Positions 49,954 to 61,335 of a DNA stretch of 64,000 bases are shown here, piece after piece. The stretch is taken from positions 17,317 through 81,316 of the forward strand of contig NZ_NLFK01000010.1 of assembly GCF_002263215.1 (NCBI RefSeq), given 5' to 3'. The stretch comes from Actinobacillus seminis. Lineage in GTDB: Bacteria; Pseudomonadota; Gammaproteobacteria; Enterobacterales; Pasteurellaceae. The notes under the pieces were generated by a model. The model was not told the origin of the DNA. It made no database searches and saw nothing but the letters and a program-made list of their open reading frames with translations. Numbering within the stretch: the first letter of the stretch is position 1; the number at the start of each line of letters is the position of its first letter. The position numbers and the translations under genes are program-made.

Positions 49954-50860
49954 TTAAAACTCAAAGTTTACGCCGGCATTGTAGCTGACATCTCCGCCTG
50001 ATGCGAATGCCACGCCTGCTTTCGCCGCCACTTTGTCATTGAAACGATAACCTGAACCAACTGCAACAGCTTGTTTAGCATTATACCCGCCGACAGCCGC
50101 AGACACATTAAATTTTCCGACGTTGTAAGGTTGGAATAAACCAGATAATGCGGCTTGTGCTGCTAAACCACGCTCTACTTTTCGATCAAGTTTATTGATA
50201 CGTTGATCTAAGTGATTAATTCTGGTTTGATTTGCCTCAATCGCAGTTTTGTTAGTTGCAATATCAGTTTTGTTAGTTGCAATCGCAGTTTTGTTAGCTG
50301 CAATATCAGTTTTGTTGGTTGCAATATCAGTTTTGTTAGTTGCAATATCAGTTTTGTTGGTTGCAATCGCAGTTTTGTTAGTTGCAATCGCAGTTTTGTT
50401 AGTTGCAATCGCAGTTTTGTTGGTTGCAATATCAGTTTTGTTGGTTGCAATCGCAGTTTTGTTAGTTGCAATATCAGTTTTGTTGGTTGCAATATCAGCT
50501 CTGTTGGTTGCAATCGCACTTTCATTCGCTCTAATCGCATCCTCATGAAGCTCAATATCCATCTGATTGACTACGATATCTTCATGATTTTTCGCAATAT
50601 CCTTTTTATTTTTGTAAATATCGTTGATATTGGTTTCAATATCTTGACTGTTCATTGCAATATCGGAAGTATTCTGTTCGATACTTTTTTATTTTTTGCA
50701 ATATCCGTTCGAGCTTGGTAAATATTGTTGAGATTTTGTTCAATTAAAAGATATTTCAAATCGTCTCTTAAATTATCTAGTTCAGATACAACATTTGGAT
50801 TAGCAAAAGCAGTTCCGGTCGCTAATGCGGCAAATAAAATAAATGCCATGTTTTTTTCAT
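49954..50860 (-). pseudogene. YadA-type trimeric autotransporter adhesin, short, frameshifted twice
   Basis: Start ATG at 50860 has AAGGA upstream. One base added in the following A7 gives a signal peptide MKKNMAFILFAALATGTAFA; a second added base in the A6 run (50685-50690 on the plus strand) joins KNKK to SIEQN. The product would then be about 302 residues: signal, coiled coil, 14 heptads of the type [A/D]IATNKT, then the YadA membrane anchor ([44 protein letters not shown] ending VNFEF is listed here only by its first and last parts: [12 protein letters not shown] and VNFEF). Asparagine at heptad position d is typical of these stalks. No head domain is visible. Confidence 0.85.
50239..50511. 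repeat. Tandem 21-bp repeat array (about 13 units)
   Basis: Units of the form AATCGCAGTTTTGTTAGTTGC on the plus strand (AT for CG and G for A variants), each coding one heptad IATNKT plus A or D on the minus strand. Repeat number could change by slippage or recombination and alter stalk length in steps of one heptad. Confidence 0.9.
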
Positions 50861-51230
50861 GATAAATTCCTTAAAATTAACTTTAGAATGATAAATATTG
50901 CCTAATTTTTGTTTATATCTGCAATACATCAATAAACTTACCTATTACTAAAAAAAAAAAAAAACAAGTACCAATAATTTAGTTATCAAAATATTAAAAA
51001 AATCATTTGCAAATCAATATTATTAAAACTGGTCATACCAGTTTATATTTTCATTAAATTGCTTAATAAACCTTTTAAATTTATCAATATTTGAAATATG
51101 TATGTCAAAAATCGCCGAGATGAAAGCGCCAAATAAACAGTTAACGCAATTTAACAGCAGGATAACACCGATAATGATGTGATTTAGAGGGAAAAAGAAA
51201 CATTACGTTTAAATTTCAGCGAAGTCTTCA
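50861..51230. promoter_or_regulatory. Upstream region of the YadA-like gene with A15 tract
   Basis: 370 bases without a gene, very AT-rich. It contains 15 consecutive A at 50950-50964, about 90 bases before the adhesin start. No other recognisable element was found between this and the rbsR stop. Confidence 0.5.
50950..50964. repeat. Homopolymer tract A15
   Basis: Fifteen A in a row upstream of a surface adhesin gene; a candidate slippage switch for its expression. Confidence 0.85.
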
Positions 51231-52226
51231 TCAACCTAAACAACGAATGGATTCACGCAAGATCACGCGCGGTTCTAAGATAAAAGTGCGGTCATTTTCT
51301 TGTGGATTTTTAATCCGCTGCAATAAATGAATGACTGCTTGTTGAGCTAATTCCTCTTTTGATTGATGTATCGTGCTAAGCGGCGGAGAAAGATAGCTCG
51401 CCAAAGCAATATCATCATAACCAATAATTGAAATATCCCGCGGAATATGCAATCCTTTCCGCCATGCCACCTGATAGGCGCCCACTGCAATACTGTCGCT
51501 ACAAGCAAAAACCGCGCTCGGACGCGCCTTAAGCTGCAACAATTTTTCCATCCCCAGCGTGCCGCCCTCAAAACTGAATTGACTTTCCACAATCCAATCT
51601 TCCAAGATCGGCAATTTATGCTCTGCCATGGCTTTTTGATAGCCCAACAACCGATCGTAGGCAAGGCGTTTTTGTAAATTACCGGTAATGATCGCAATTT
51701 TTTTGTGCTGATGCTCAATCAGGGTTTTCGTTGCTAAATAACCGCCTAAAAACGCATCTCCATGAATTCTGTCTGCACGCAATTCATTCGGCCACCAATC
51801 CATCACCACCGCCGGCACAGATAAATTCAACGGTTTGGCATCTAGGCGGCTTTCCGTACACATCAATAACAAGCCATCCACTTGTTTTTGCAGCAAAATT
51901 TGCAAGTTTTTGGTTAAGCGCTTTTCATCGTCTTCGGTATTGCACAAAATCAAATTGTATTGATGTTGGCTGCAATAACGTTCTACGCCGGTAACCACTT
52001 CGGCGAAAAACGGATTATCGCTAGTAGTGACCAACATCCCGATAGTTTTAGTTTCTTTGACCTTCAAACTGCGCGCCAAAGCAGAAGGTGTATAATCCAA
52101 CTGCTCCACCACGCCCAGCACTTTTTGCCGAATTTCTTCGCTGACAAAACGGGAATTGTTGATCACATGGGAAACGGTCGAGGTAGAAACTTGCGCAATA
52201 CGTGCAATATCCTTCATAGTTGCCAT
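51231..52226 (-). CDS. rbsR: Ribose operon repressor RbsR (LacI family)
   Basis: 331 residues. LacI-type helix-turn-helix at the very start ([20 protein letters not shown]) with hinge helix [12 protein letters not shown], then a ribose-binding-protein-like sensor domain. Last gene of the rbs group, 18 bases after rbsK. Its likely operator is the 16-base palindrome at 57203-57218. Confidence 0.93.
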   Translation of the reverse strand: MATMKDIARIAQVSTSTVSHVINNSRFVSEEIRQKVLGVVEQLDYTPSALARSLKVKETKTIGMLVTTSDNPFFAEVVTGVERYCSQHQYNLILCNTEDDEKRLTKNLQILLQKQVDGLLLMCTESRLDAKPLNLSVPAVVMDWWPNELRADRIHGDAFLGGYLATKTLIEHQHKKIAIITGNLQKRLAYDRLLGYQKAMAEHKLPILEDWIVESQFSFEGGTLGMEKLLQLKARPSAVFACSDSIAVGAYQVAWRKGLHIPRDISIIGYDDIALASYLSPPLSTIHQSKEELAQQAVIHLLQRIKNPQENDRTFILEPRVILRESIRCLG

Positions 52227-52244
52227 GGTTCTACCTCCGAAATA

Positions 52245-53171
52245 TTAAAGGGCGGTCAAAAAATCCAAGGTTTCTTGACGATAAGGAATGGACGGTTGCG
52301 CGCCTTTACGCGTCACGCTAATCGCCGCTGCCGCGTGGGCAAAACGAATGGCCTCATCTAAGGTTTTTCCCTCTGCCAAAGCGGTCACTAAAGCGCCATT
52401 GAACGTATCGCCGGCTGCGGTGGTATCCACGGCTTGCACTCGAAAGCCCGCCACAATTTTCCCTTGTCCCGCCGCTTTTTGGCTTACGTAAACACCTTTG
52501 GAGCCCAACGTAATTAACACGGTGTGAATGCCTTTTTGATGAAAAACCTGCGCCGCTTCAGCCGCACTTTGCTCATCAGTCACCGCAATACCGGTTAAAA
52601 TTTCCGCTTCCGTTTCATTTGGAGTAATCATATCCACCAACGCCAACATCTCATCAGATAACGGACGCGCCGGCGCCGGATTGAGGATCACAAAAGTACC
52701 ATGCGCTTTCGCCAATTCTGCGGCGTTTTGCACCGCACTTAGCGGCGTTTCCAATTGCATCAACAAATAATCTGCTTGCGTAATGTCATCGCGAAATTGC
52801 GCCACGATCTGCGCATCCAATGCCGCATTGGCGCCAGCGGAAATCACAATGCTGTTTTCGCCACTGTCTGCCACTTGGATCATGGCAATACCCGTGGTCT
52901 CATCCGCAATTTCGACGACTGACTGTACCGCAATCCCATCTTGCGCAAACGCCTGTTTCATATTACGCCCAATATCATCCGCACCGATACAAGCAATAAA
53001 ACTAACTACCGCCCCCAACCGCGCCGCCGCTACCGCTTGATTCGCCCCCTTTCCCCCGAAAGCGATATGATAATCGCGACCGGTCAACGTCTCCCCCGGC
53101 TTAACGAAATGCGCAACAGAAATAACATGATCGGCATTAATGCTGCCGAGGACTGTGAGTTTTTTATTCAT
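52245..53171 (-). CDS. rbsK: Ribokinase
   Basis: 308 residues from 53171 (MNKKLTVLGSINADHV); an earlier in-frame start at 53192 is less conserved. PfkB family: GGKGANQAVAAARLG near 40-54 and DTTAAGDTFNGAL with the catalytic aspartate. Phosphorylates ribose imported by RbsDACB. It is separated from rbsB by 143 bases with an uptake signal at 53233. Confidence 0.95.
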   Translation of the reverse strand: MNKKLTVLGSINADHVISVAHFVKPGETLTGRDYHIAFGGKGANQAVAAARLGAVVSFIACIGADDIGRNMKQAFAQDGIAVQSVVEIADETTGIAMIQVADSGENSIVISAGANAALDAQIVAQFRDDITQADYLLMQLETPLSAVQNAAELAKAHGTFVILNPAPARPLSDEMLALVDMITPNETEAEILTGIAVTDEQSAAEAAQVFHQKGIHTVLITLGSKGVYVSQKAAGQGKIVAGFRVQAVDTTAAGDTFNGALVTALAEGKTLDEAIRFAHAAAAISVTRKGAQPSIPYRQETLDFLTAL

Positions 53172-53314
53172 AATAAGATGTCCGATTAGCAATTAATTTT
53201 CAAAAGCCGGCATAAAATACGTCAAAAAATGACCGCACTTTTCAATATGTTTTACAGTTAATATGTAACGGGTTGAATTAAGAGACGAACAAGCCGCCCC
53301 TTAATGCTGATAAG

Positions 53315-54193
53315 CTATTCAGTAACCACTTTTAGCTGTACCGGAATTTTAGCTTCAACCGCTTGACCTTTAATCACTTTGTCCGCATTTTCTACGCCAA
53401 GACTACCGATCAACTCAGGTTGTTGCGCGATAGTCGCTGCCATTTTACCACTTTTTACTGCTTTCACGCCATCATCCGTACCGTCAAATCCAACAACTAA
53501 AACTTTTTTATTTGCCGCATCAATAGCCCGTAACGCCCCTAATGCCATTTCGTCATTTTGCGCGAAAACCGCTTGTACCGAACCTTTACTTGTCAACAGG
53601 TTTTCCATCACGTTTAGCCCCTTAGTGCGGTCAAAATCTGCCGGTTGGCTGGCAAGTACTTCAAATTTGTGCGCTTCAATAGCTTGTTTAAAGCCTTCAC
53701 CACGCTCACGAGCGGCAGAGGTTCCTGCGATCCCTTCTAATTGAATCACTTTGGCGTTATCCCCAAATTTTTGAGCAATGAAATCCCCTGCCATTTTGCC
53801 GCCGGCAACGTTATCGGAAGCAATATGGGTCACCACATTGCCTTTCGCTGCGCCACGGTCAAGAGTGATCACAGGAACCTTGTTGCGGTTTGCCATTGCC
53901 ACTGCATTGACCACCGCTTCGCTGTCTGTCGGGTTAATTAATAAGACTTTGGCACCACGCACCATCAAATCTTCCACATTGGCTAATTCTTTAGCAGGAT
54001 CGTTTTGCGAATCCAATACCACTAATTTATAACCCAACTCATCCGCTTTTTTCTGTGCGCCATCTTTCAATGAAACAAAGAACGGATTATCCAAGGTGGA
54101 AATTGCCAATGCAATGGTATCTTGTGCCGAAGCAACGCCACTGACGGCAAAACTTAACATCATGGCGGAAGCTAATGTAGTGAGTTTTTTCAT
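53315..54193 (-). CDS. rbsB: D-ribose periplasmic binding protein
   Basis: 292 residues with a signal peptide ending SGVASA. RbsB motifs [38 protein letters not shown] and [13 protein letters not shown] are all present. Follows rbsC with a good AGGAG site. Confidence 0.96.
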   Translation of the reverse strand: MKKLTTLASAMMLSFAVSGVASAQDTIALAISTLDNPFFVSLKDGAQKKADELGYKLVVLDSQNDPAKELANVEDLMVRGAKVLLINPTDSEAVVNAVAMANRNKVPVITLDRGAAKGNVVTHIASDNVAGGKMAGDFIAQKFGDNAKVIQLEGIAGTSAARERGEGFKQAIEAHKFEVLASQPADFDRTKGLNVMENLLTSKGSVQAVFAQNDEMALGALRAIDAANKKVLVVGFDGTDDGVKAVKSGKMAATIAQQPELIGSLGVENADKVIKGQAVEAKIPVQLKVVTE

Positions 54194-54217
54194 AATTTCA
54201 TCTCCTAAATTGAGGGT

Positions 54218-55192
54218 TTACGCTTTTTTACTGCCTAAATAGTTATCCGATAATACGGCGACAAGGATAACCAATGCTTTTGCTATCATCTGATAGTAAG
54301 AAGAAATATCTAATAAATTTAAGGCGTTATTTAAGAATCCGATAATTAATGCCCCGATTAGGGTTCCCATCACGCGACCTTTACCGCCCATTAAACTGGT
54401 ACCGCCAACCACTACTGCCGCAATCGCATCCAATTCATAGGATACGCCGGCGGTCGGTTGTGCCGAAGAAAGACGAGCGGTGACAATTAAGCCGGCTAAA
54501 GCGGATAAAAAGCCGCTAACCGCAAACACAAAGATTTTCACTTTAGTTACGTTAATCCCGGATAATTGCGTTGCCGCTTCGTTGCCGCCTAAGGCATAAA
54601 TATAACGTCCGATTTGGGTATGTTTCAAAATGTACCATGCCACTGCAAAGACAATCACCATTAACCAAATAGGTATCGGGATGCCGAATAAATAGCCCGT
54701 TCCCAAATAAGCAAAGCTGTCTGCGGCGTCGGAAAATCCAGTACTAATCGGACGACCGTCGGTATAAACCATAGTCACGCCACGTAATAATGTCATAGTC
54801 ACCAAGGTGGCAATAAACGCTTGAACTTTGCCTTTCGCCACAATAATTCCGCTGACACCGCCCAAGAGCGTTCCCAAAAGCAACGTCGCCACAATCACCA
54901 AGATAATCGGCAATTCAGCACCCACCATGGATGCCGCGATAGCGCCGGTGAGCGCTAAAACGGAACCGACGGACAAATCAATCCCTGCGATTAAAATCAC
55001 AAACGTCATCCCCACCGCAATTACTGCATTAACGGAGGTTTGACGCAGGATATTTAAAATATTATCCACGCTGAAAAAATCAGGGTTAATACCGGATACA
55101 ATAGCAATTAACACCAAAAGGGCAATAATTGAACGCTGTTCAATTAACAATTTGCCAAGTTGAAACGATGTGTTTTTTTGTGTTGAATTCAT
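54218..55192 (-). CDS. rbsC: Ribose ABC transporter permease
   Basis: 324 residues, about ten membrane segments; VILIAGIDLSVGSVLALTGA and ELDAIAAVVVGGTSLMGGKG are the conserved RbsC loops. It is a paralogue of the permease at 29229-30185 but clearly of the ribose subtype. 15 bases after rbsA. Confidence 0.96.
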   Translation of the reverse strand: MNSTQKNTSFQLGKLLIEQRSIIALLVLIAIVSGINPDFFSVDNILNILRQTSVNAVIAVGMTFVILIAGIDLSVGSVLALTGAIAASMVGAELPIILVIVATLLLGTLLGGVSGIIVAKGKVQAFIATLVTMTLLRGVTMVYTDGRPISTGFSDAADSFAYLGTGYLFGIPIPIWLMVIVFAVAWYILKHTQIGRYIYALGGNEAATQLSGINVTKVKIFVFAVSGFLSALAGLIVTARLSSAQPTAGVSYELDAIAAVVVGGTSLMGGKGRVMGTLIGALIIGFLNNALNLLDISSYYQMIAKALVILVAVLSDNYLGSKKA

Positions 55193-55207
55193 GTGATTAC
55201 CTTATAT

Positions 55208-56704
55208 TTATTCTGCCGTTTTACCAATAGCGGCTGCCAATACTTTTTCTTGCGTCGCTTCATCTCGACGAAATTCAGCGCTGATTCGCCCCTCGCGCAT
55301 CACTAAAATTCGATCGCTCATGCCTAAAACCTCCGGCATTTCCGAGGAAACCAAAATAATACTTAACCCTTCTTGTTTGAATTTGTTGATCAATTGGTAA
55401 ATTTCTTTTTTTGCCCCAACATCAACCCCGCGCGTCGGTTCATCTAAAATCAATACATCCGGACGCGTTAACAGCCCTTTGGCAATCGCCACTTTTTGTT
55501 GATTACCGCCGGAAAGTAAGCCGATTTGCTGCTCCCGACTTGGCGTTTTGATATTGAATAACTCAATAAAATCATCCACCACCATGCGTTCACTTTGATG
55601 ATTAATTTTTCCCATGAAAGAAAAATGGGATAACGCAGGCAAAGACATATTTTCTTTCACCGACATTCCTAAAATTAATCCGTCACCTTTGCGATCTTCG
55701 GAAATATATACAATCCCGTGTTGCAGCCCGTCTTGTGGGCAAGTAGTAGAAATCAGTTGATTTTTTAACCGCACTTCACCGCCGGTTTTTGGCAATGCCC
55801 CGTATAATACTTTCATCAACTCCGTACGCCCCGCGCCCATTAAGCCGGAAATGCCTAAAATTTCACCGCTGTGTAAAGTAAAACTCACATCATGCACGCC
55901 ACTGCCGGAAAGATGGCGAACCTCTAAACGAATATCGCCAACCGGTTGTTCAATACGCGGATATTGTTCATCAAGGCGACGCCCTACCATCATTTCAATC
56001 AACCGATCTTCACTTAATTCTTGAACTTCGCTTTCGCCGATAAACTGTCCATCGCGCAATACGGTCACATCATCACAAATTTCAAAAATTTCTTTGATCC
56101 GATGCGAAATATAAACAATCCCGCGCCCTTCCGCTTTTAATTCGCGGATAACGTTAAATAACGCGTCGGTTTCTTTATCGGTCAACGCATCTGTCGGCTC
56201 ATCCATAATGATAACTTTGGATTCAAAGCTCAAGGCTTTGGCAATTTCCACCATTTGTTGTTCGCCAATGGATAATTCGGAACATAATTGATGACTGCTG
56301 TGCGAAACGCCTAAACGAATAAGCAATTTATCTGCTTCGGCATACATTTTGTGCCAGTTAATCGCGCCCCAAGGAGTGGTAAATTCTCGTCCGAGGAAAA
56401 TATTTTCAGCAATCGTAAGATTACCGACTAAGTTAAGTTCTTGGTGAATAATACTGATGCCGGCTTCTTGCGAATGTTTCGGATCTTTAAAACTTACCTC
56501 ACGCCCTAAATATTCAATGGTGCCACAGTCTTTGCTATAAATACCGGTCAATACTTTCATCAGGGTAGATTTACCTGCGCCATTTTCGCCCATCAGCGCC
56601 ATCACCCGACCGGTATAAACCGATAAACAAGCATTATTCAAGGCTTTAACGCCAGGAAATGCTTTATCCACGCCACTGATTTTTAATAAATTTTGTTTTT
56701 GCAT
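55208..56704 (-). CDS. rbsA: Ribose ABC transporter ATP-binding protein
   Basis: 498 residues from 56704 ([22 protein letters not shown], listed by its first residues [11 protein letters not shown]), supported by AAGGGGAAAT upstream; the frame runs on to 56767 inside rbsD. Two ATPase halves: Walker [35 protein letters not shown], and second-half [16 protein letters not shown]. Intact, unlike its paralogue at 30233-31751. Confidence 0.96.
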   Translation of the reverse strand: MQKQNLLKISGVDKAFPGVKALNNACLSVYTGRVMALMGENGAGKSTLMKVLTGIYSKDCGTIEYLGREVSFKDPKHSQEAGISIIHQELNLVGNLTIAENIFLGREFTTPWGAINWHKMYAEADKLLIRLGVSHSSHQLCSELSIGEQQMVEIAKALSFESKVIIMDEPTDALTDKETDALFNVIRELKAEGRGIVYISHRIKEIFEICDDVTVLRDGQFIGESEVQELSEDRLIEMMVGRRLDEQYPRIEQPVGDIRLEVRHLSGSGVHDVSFTLHSGEILGISGLMGAGRTELMKVLYGALPKTGGEVRLKNQLISTTCPQDGLQHGIVYISEDRKGDGLILGMSVKENMSLPALSHFSFMGKINHQSERMVVDDFIELFNIKTPSREQQIGLLSGGNQQKVAIAKGLLTRPDVLILDEPTRGVDVGAKKEIYQLINKFKQEGLSIILVSSEMPEVLGMSDRILVMREGRISAEFRRDEATQEKVLAAAIGKTAE

Positions 56705-56718
56705 TTGCCCATTTCCCC

Positions 56719-57138
56719 TTAAAAAGGCACGCCTGAATATAAAATAATATTGGCATAAGGCGAACATTCTCCGCTGCGAATAATCGCTTTGTTGGCATGG
56801 GTTAATTGTTTAAATTGCTCATGTGTCACAGATTCAATATGTATTTTATTACCTTGTTGTCGAGTTAAGGCATCTAAGCGGGTTAAAAGTGCGGTGTAAA
56901 TTGATGGATTTTTTTCTTTTATCTCCTCCGCAATCACTACTTTTTCCACATACATTTCTTCCAACACTGCATTTAAGGTTTGTAAAAATGTCGGCACATT
57001 CGGTGTTAAAGCTAAATCAATACGTTCCACACTGTCAGGAATTGGCAAGCCTGAATCACAAACCGTGATACTGTCGGTATGTCCGAGTGTAGCAATGCAA
57101 TGAGATAATTGAGCATTTAAAATAGCTATTTTTTTCAT
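56719..57138 (-). CDS. rbsD: D-ribose pyranase
   Basis: 139 residues, family length. [22 protein letters not shown] with the conserved histidine and aspartate, and the C-terminal [17 protein letters not shown]. Interconverts ribose ring forms. First gene of rbsDACB-KR; AAGGAGATATT precedes the ATG. Confidence 0.95.
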   Translation of the reverse strand: MKKIAILNAQLSHCIATLGHTDSITVCDSGLPIPDSVERIDLALTPNVPTFLQTLNAVLEEMYVEKVVIAEEIKEKNPSIYTALLTRLDALTRQQGNKIHIESVTHEQFKQLTHANKAIIRSGECSPYANIILYSGVPF

Positions 57139-57202
57139 AATATCTCCTTTTTTGATTTATTTTTATACTGATTTGAGAAGCGAAATTATTTTCTTATCCG
57201 CT

Positions 57203-57218
57203 ATCGAAACGTTTCGAT
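57203..57218. promoter_or_regulatory. RbsR operator at the rbs operon
   Basis: Perfect 16-base palindrome ATCGAAACGTTTCGAT, 65 bases before rbsD. The GAAACGTTTC core is that of the E. coli RbsR operator. Confidence 0.85.
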
Positions 57219-57278
57219 GAGAAATTGGTTGCACTATAAAAGAAATTCCAACAAAAAGAAATTTCGGATGTTTAAATT

Positions 57279-57294
57279 TGTGAACAAGATCAAA
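57279..57294. promoter_or_regulatory. CRP-like site at the rbs operon
   Basis: TGTGA-ACAAGA-TCAAA, one difference from TGTGA-N6-TCACA, upstream of the RbsR operator. Confidence 0.6.
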
Positions 57295-57572
57295 TTTTTT
57301 CTCACAAAAGGGGAAAACCGCAAGCAGGCTGACGTATTTTTTTGATTTTGTCTTCGGCACTTAAAAGCGCCTATTTTTCACCCAAGTACGGTCAAAAATT
57401 TACAAATTCTTAAATAAATACTATCTTTATATTGAAAAAGGTAGGGTTTTATTGAGATAATCTAGATTATTTTTGGGCGATCTTTTCCGATCACACTTTG
57501 TATTTTTGTGATCACTTATTTTATTAGAAGATCAATATGTATTAATTAATTTTTAAGAAGAATAAATCGAAA

Positions 57573-58100
57573 ATGGCAGAAAAACGTAATATTTTCTTAG
57601 TAGGACCAATGGGCGCGGGTAAAAGCACTGTCGGACGTCAACTCGCACAATTACTTGGTATGGAATTTATCGATAGCGACGCAGAAATCGAACAACGTGC
57701 CGGCGCGGATATTAGCTGGATTTTTGATGTGGAAGGGGAAGACGGTTTCCGTAAACGCGAAGAACGTATTATCAATGAATTAACGCAAAAACAAGGTATC
57801 GTTTTATCCACCGGCGGTGGCGCGGTGTTATCCAAAGAAAACCGTAATCATCTATCCGCCCGCGGTATCGTGATTTATTTGGAAACAACAGTTGAAAAAC
57901 AATTTCAACGTACCCAACGGGATAAAAAACGTCCTTTATTACAAGAGGTTGAAGACCCTCGTCAAGTATTAGAAGATTTAGCTAAAATTCGTAATCCGCT
58001 ATATGCCGAAGTAGCGGATATTACGTTATCAACGGATGAGCAAAGCGCTAAAGTGATGGCATCTCAACTTATTGATTTAATAGAAAATTTTAGCGGTTAG
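57573..58100 (+). CDS. aroK: Shikimate kinase
   Basis: 175 residues. P-loop [10 protein letters not shown] near the start, [18 protein letters not shown], and STGGGAVL. Shikimate pathway. First of aroK-aroB-dam. Confidence 0.97.
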   Translation: MAEKRNIFLVGPMGAGKSTVGRQLAQLLGMEFIDSDAEIEQRAGADISWIFDVEGEDGFRKREERIINELTQKQGIVLSTGGGAVLSKENRNHLSARGIVIYLETTVEKQFQRTQRDKKRPLLQEVEDPRQVLEDLAKIRNPLYAEVADITLSTDEQSAKVMASQLIDLIENFSG

Positions 58101-58120
58101 CAAATTGATAAGGATAATTT

Positions 58121-59209
58121 ATGCTGTGTGTCAATGTTGAATTAAAAGAACGTCGTTATCCTATTTATATCGGTACGAATTTGCTATCGGATCCCAATAT
58201 TTACCCATTAAAGCAAGGGGATAAGGTGATGGTAGTGACCAATCCGACGATTGCACCGCATTATTTATCCCAACTAACTCAAACTTTGGAAACTATCGGA
58301 TGCCAAGTGGCGTCTGTCTTGTTGCCGGATGGCGAACAATATAAAACCCTAGAATCGCTAAATTTAATTTTCACTGCGCTACTGAGTGAAAATCATGGGC
58401 GCGATACTACCATTATCGCCTTAGGTGGCGGTGTGATCGGCGATATTGCGGGATATGCCGCCGCAAGTTATCAACGTGGCGTGCGTTTTATCCAAATTCC
58501 TACGACGCTTTTAGCGCAAGTAGATTCTTCGGTTGGTGGCAAAACCGCGGTTAATCATGAATTAGGCAAAAATATGATCGGCGCTTTTTATCAACCAAGC
58601 GCGGTGATTATTGATACCTTAACCCTCGAAACCTTGCCGCATAGAGAAGTGAATGCCGGTTTGGCAGAAGTGATCAAATACGGGGCAATTTTAGACTATT
58701 CGTTTTTTGCGTGGCTGGAACAACAGATGGACAAATTAGTCGCTCTTGATCAAGCAACATTGCAACAATGTATCGCACGTTGTTGCCAAATTAAAGCTGA
58801 TGTCGTTGCGCATGATGAAACGGAAAAAGGCGATCGTGCCTTATTGAATTTAGGGCATACCTTCGGCCATGCCATTGAAACCCATTTAGGTTATGGCAAT
58901 TGGTTACACGGAGAGGCTGTGGCAGCCGGCATAATGATGGCGGCGGTATTATCCGAACAATTAGGCGATATTTCGCTTGCAGATGTTGCTCGTTTGGAGA
59001 AATTGTTGGTACGAGCCAATTTACCAACGCTCTCTCCGGATGGAATGCAGCCGGAAGATTACCTACCGCACATGATGCGCGACAAAAAAGTCTTAGCCGG
59101 CAAATTACGTTTGGTCTTGTTAAAATCCCTAGGTCAAGCGTATGTTGCCACTGATACTGATAAGGCTCTCGTGCTGAAAGCAATTGAACGCTGTACGCAA
59201 ACCAACTAA
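58121..59209 (+). CDS. aroB: 3-dehydroquinate synthase
   Basis: 362 residues. NAD- and metal-binding signs [27 protein letters not shown], the metal ligand E in GLAEVIKYG and histidines in [10 protein letters not shown]. Starts 20 bases after aroK with AAGGA. dam follows directly; the enteric damX gene is absent. Confidence 0.97.
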   Translation: MLCVNVELKERRYPIYIGTNLLSDPNIYPLKQGDKVMVVTNPTIAPHYLSQLTQTLETIGCQVASVLLPDGEQYKTLESLNLIFTALLSENHGRDTTIIALGGGVIGDIAGYAAASYQRGVRFIQIPTTLLAQVDSSVGGKTAVNHELGKNMIGAFYQPSAVIIDTLTLETLPHREVNAGLAEVIKYGAILDYSFFAWLEQQMDKLVALDQATLQQCIARCCQIKADVVAHDETEKGDRALLNLGHTFGHAIETHLGYGNWLHGEAVAAGIMMAAVLSEQLGDISLADVARLEKLLVRANLPTLSPDGMQPEDYLPHMMRDKKVLAGKLRLVLLKSLGQAYVATDTDKALVLKAIERCTQTN

Positions 59210-59210
59210 A

Positions 59211-60068
59211 ATGCGACCGCACTTTTCTACAAAAAAAACCGCAAAACACCGTCCGTTTCTGAAATGGGCGGGTGGTAAATTTCGTCTTGCTGAAGAAATC
59301 AACAAACAATTCCCAAAGCAAAAACAATGCCTGATTGAACCTTTTGTGGGCGCGGGATCAATTTTTTTAAACAGCTATTTTGAGCGCTATATTTTGCTGG
59401 ACATTAATCCGGATTTAATTAATTTGTTTAATACTGTCAAGCAAGATGTGGAACATTATATTGAGGCGTGCAAAACCGTTTTTTTTCATCCCGCCGCCAA
59501 TACCGCCGATTATTATTACGCCCGACGCCACCAATTCAACCAATCACAAAATGTGTTTGAGCGTTCGGTATTATTTTTATATTTAAATCGTTTTGGTTTT
59601 AACGGGTTATGTCGCTATAACTCAAAAAATGAGTTTAATGTGCCTTTCGGCGCCTACAAAACCCATTATTTCCCAGAAAAAGAATTGCGTCATTTTGCGC
59701 AAAAAGCACAAAGTGCAGTCTTTATTTGTGCCGATTTTAAGCAAGCCTTTACATTAGCAGACGAAAATTCGGTGATTTATTGTGATCCGCCTTATGCACC
59801 GCTGGTACAAGAAAGCAATTTCACCCATTACGCCGGCAATGATTTTAATCACTTTCATCAGCGTGAATTAGCTGAGTTGGCAAAACAAGCGGCTTTCGAG
59901 CGCGCGATTCCCGTGATAATTTCTAATCATGACACAAAATTTACTCGCGAAATATATCAAGGTGCTAAATTTAAACGGATTAAAGTGCAGCGTTCTATCA
60001 GCCAATCCGCGGAAAAACGCGTTAAGGTCAACGAATTGCTGGCAAGTTTTAAAATTCGTCAACCTTAA
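59211..60068 (+). CDS. dam: DNA adenine methylase
   Basis: 285 residues from ATG at 59211, one base after the aroB stop. Motif I FLKWAGGKFRL (S-adenosylmethionine site), catalytic DPPY in VIYCDPPYAPL. Methylates GATC. The first codons overlap an uptake signal (ACCGCACTT at 59215-59223), so the N-terminal residues before KHRPFLKWAGGK may be variable; no strong ribosome site is seen, suggesting coupling to aroB. Convergent with proB, 4 bases apart. Confidence 0.95.
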   Translation: MRPHFSTKKTAKHRPFLKWAGGKFRLAEEINKQFPKQKQCLIEPFVGAGSIFLNSYFERYILLDINPDLINLFNTVKQDVEHYIEACKTVFFHPAANTADYYYARRHQFNQSQNVFERSVLFLYLNRFGFNGLCRYNSKNEFNVPFGAYKTHYFPEKELRHFAQKAQSAVFICADFKQAFTLADENSVIYCDPPYAPLVQESNFTHYAGNDFNHFHQRELAELAKQAAFERAIPVIISNHDTKFTREIYQGAKFKRIKVQRSISQSAEKRVKVNELLASFKIRQP

Positions 60069-60072
60069 GCTA

Positions 60073-61185
60073 TTACAACACGATCATATCATCACGGTGA
60101 ATAGCAACCGAGCCATATTCATAGCCCAAGATTTGCTCAATTTCTTGTGATTTTTTCCCTTTGAGCAGTAGTAATGCATCACTATTATAACGCGGTACCC
60201 CCAAGGCAATCTCTTTGCCGCTACGCGTACGGATTTTCACCATTTCACCACGCGAAAAACGCCCCTCCACCGCGACAATGCCTGCCGGAAGCAGCGATTT
60301 ATGCTGAATTAATACCGCACTTTCCGCCCCGTCGTCAATCACTAGGGTACCGGAGGAGGGCGCGGCAAACAGCCATTGTTTACGCCCCTCCAAACGATCG
60401 GTTTGTACGCAAAATTTGGTCCCTATGGATTTTCCGTATGCTAAATCTACAATCACGTTGGTGCGATTGCCCGGCGCGATAACGGTTTCAATACCAGAAC
60501 GGGTGGCAACATCAGCAGCGGTAATTTTGGTGGACATTCCGCCGGTTCCTAAATTGGTACCACTGCCACCGGCGACAGATCGAATATGATCTGTAATTTT
60601 ATCCACCACCGAGATCAATTTAGCATCCGGATTTTTTCGCGGATCACTATCAAACAAGCCTTGTTGATCGGTAAGCAAATAAAGCTGCTCTGCTTGTGCT
60701 AAAATGGCGACCAAGGCGGATAAATTGTCATTATCGCCCACTTTAATTTCCGAGGTCGCCACCGCATCATTTTCATTAATCACAGGAATAATGCGATTAT
60801 CCAACAACGCTTGCAGTGTGTCTCTCGCGTTGAGAAAGCGCTCGCGATCCTCAATATCGGCGCGGGTAAGTAAAATTTGCCCAATATGAATATCATAAAT
60901 AGCAAATAATTGTTCCCAAGTTTGAATTAACTGGCTCTGCCCGACCGCAGCAAGCAATTGCTTAGAAGCGATCGTCGGCGGCAATGCCGGATGATTTAAA
61001 TAATGCCGTCCCGCCGCCATTGCGCCAGAGGTAACGATAATGATACGAAATCCGGCTTGGTGTAACTGCGTGATTTGACGCACGATTTCCATCATATGCG
61101 GGCGATTAAGTTTTGGCGAACCTTGCGTGAGGGTGCTGGTCCCAAATTTAACCACAATTGTTTTTTCAGGTTTTAACGTTTCCAT
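60073..61185 (-). CDS. proB: Glutamate 5-kinase
   Basis: 370 residues from 61185 ([20 protein letters not shown]). Amino-acid kinase domain (about 1-260; [29 protein letters not shown]) and C-terminal PUA domain (about 285-365). First step of proline synthesis. The longer frame to 61215 lacks a ribosome site; ATCGGAAT stands before 61185. Uptake signal at 60304. Confidence 0.95.
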   Translation of the reverse strand: METLKPEKTIVVKFGTSTLTQGSPKLNRPHMMEIVRQITQLHQAGFRIIIVTSGAMAAGRHYLNHPALPPTIASKQLLAAVGQSQLIQTWEQLFAIYDIHIGQILLTRADIEDRERFLNARDTLQALLDNRIIPVINENDAVATSEIKVGDNDNLSALVAILAQAEQLYLLTDQQGLFDSDPRKNPDAKLISVVDKITDHIRSVAGGSGTNLGTGGMSTKITAADVATRSGIETVIAPGNRTNVIVDLAYGKSIGTKFCVQTDRLEGRKQWLFAAPSSGTLVIDDGAESAVLIQHKSLLPAGIVAVEGRFSRGEMVKIRTRSGKEIALGVPRYNSDALLLLKGKKSQEIEQILGYEYGSVAIHRDDMIVL

Positions 61186-61335
61186 ATTCCGATATCTTGT
61201 ACAATAAATTAGCATAAAGTAGCATTAAATCCATAAAAAATCATCCAATTTTCACCGCACTTTTTATGATTTTGATTAAATATTTTGCGCGAAGCTGGCA
61301 TATAATAAGCTCAGTTTATTTTTATGGGTAATAGT

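Larger units (their letters stand above)
57139..57572. promoter_or_regulatory. Control region between rbsD and aroK
   Basis: 434 bases without a gene. It holds the RbsR operator palindrome (57203-57218), a CRP-like site (57279-57294) and, toward aroK, AT-rich promoter DNA. No other element was recognised. Confidence 0.7.

Noticed and set aside
50239..50511. CRISPR array
   Set aside because: The repeats are contiguous 21-bp units without unique spacers and lie in a coding frame.
50212..50721. Long open frames on the plus strand and in other minus frames across the YadA-like repeat array
   Set aside because: They follow from the 21-bp repeat, which has no stop in most frames. Their translations are monotonous and lack starts with ribosome sites.
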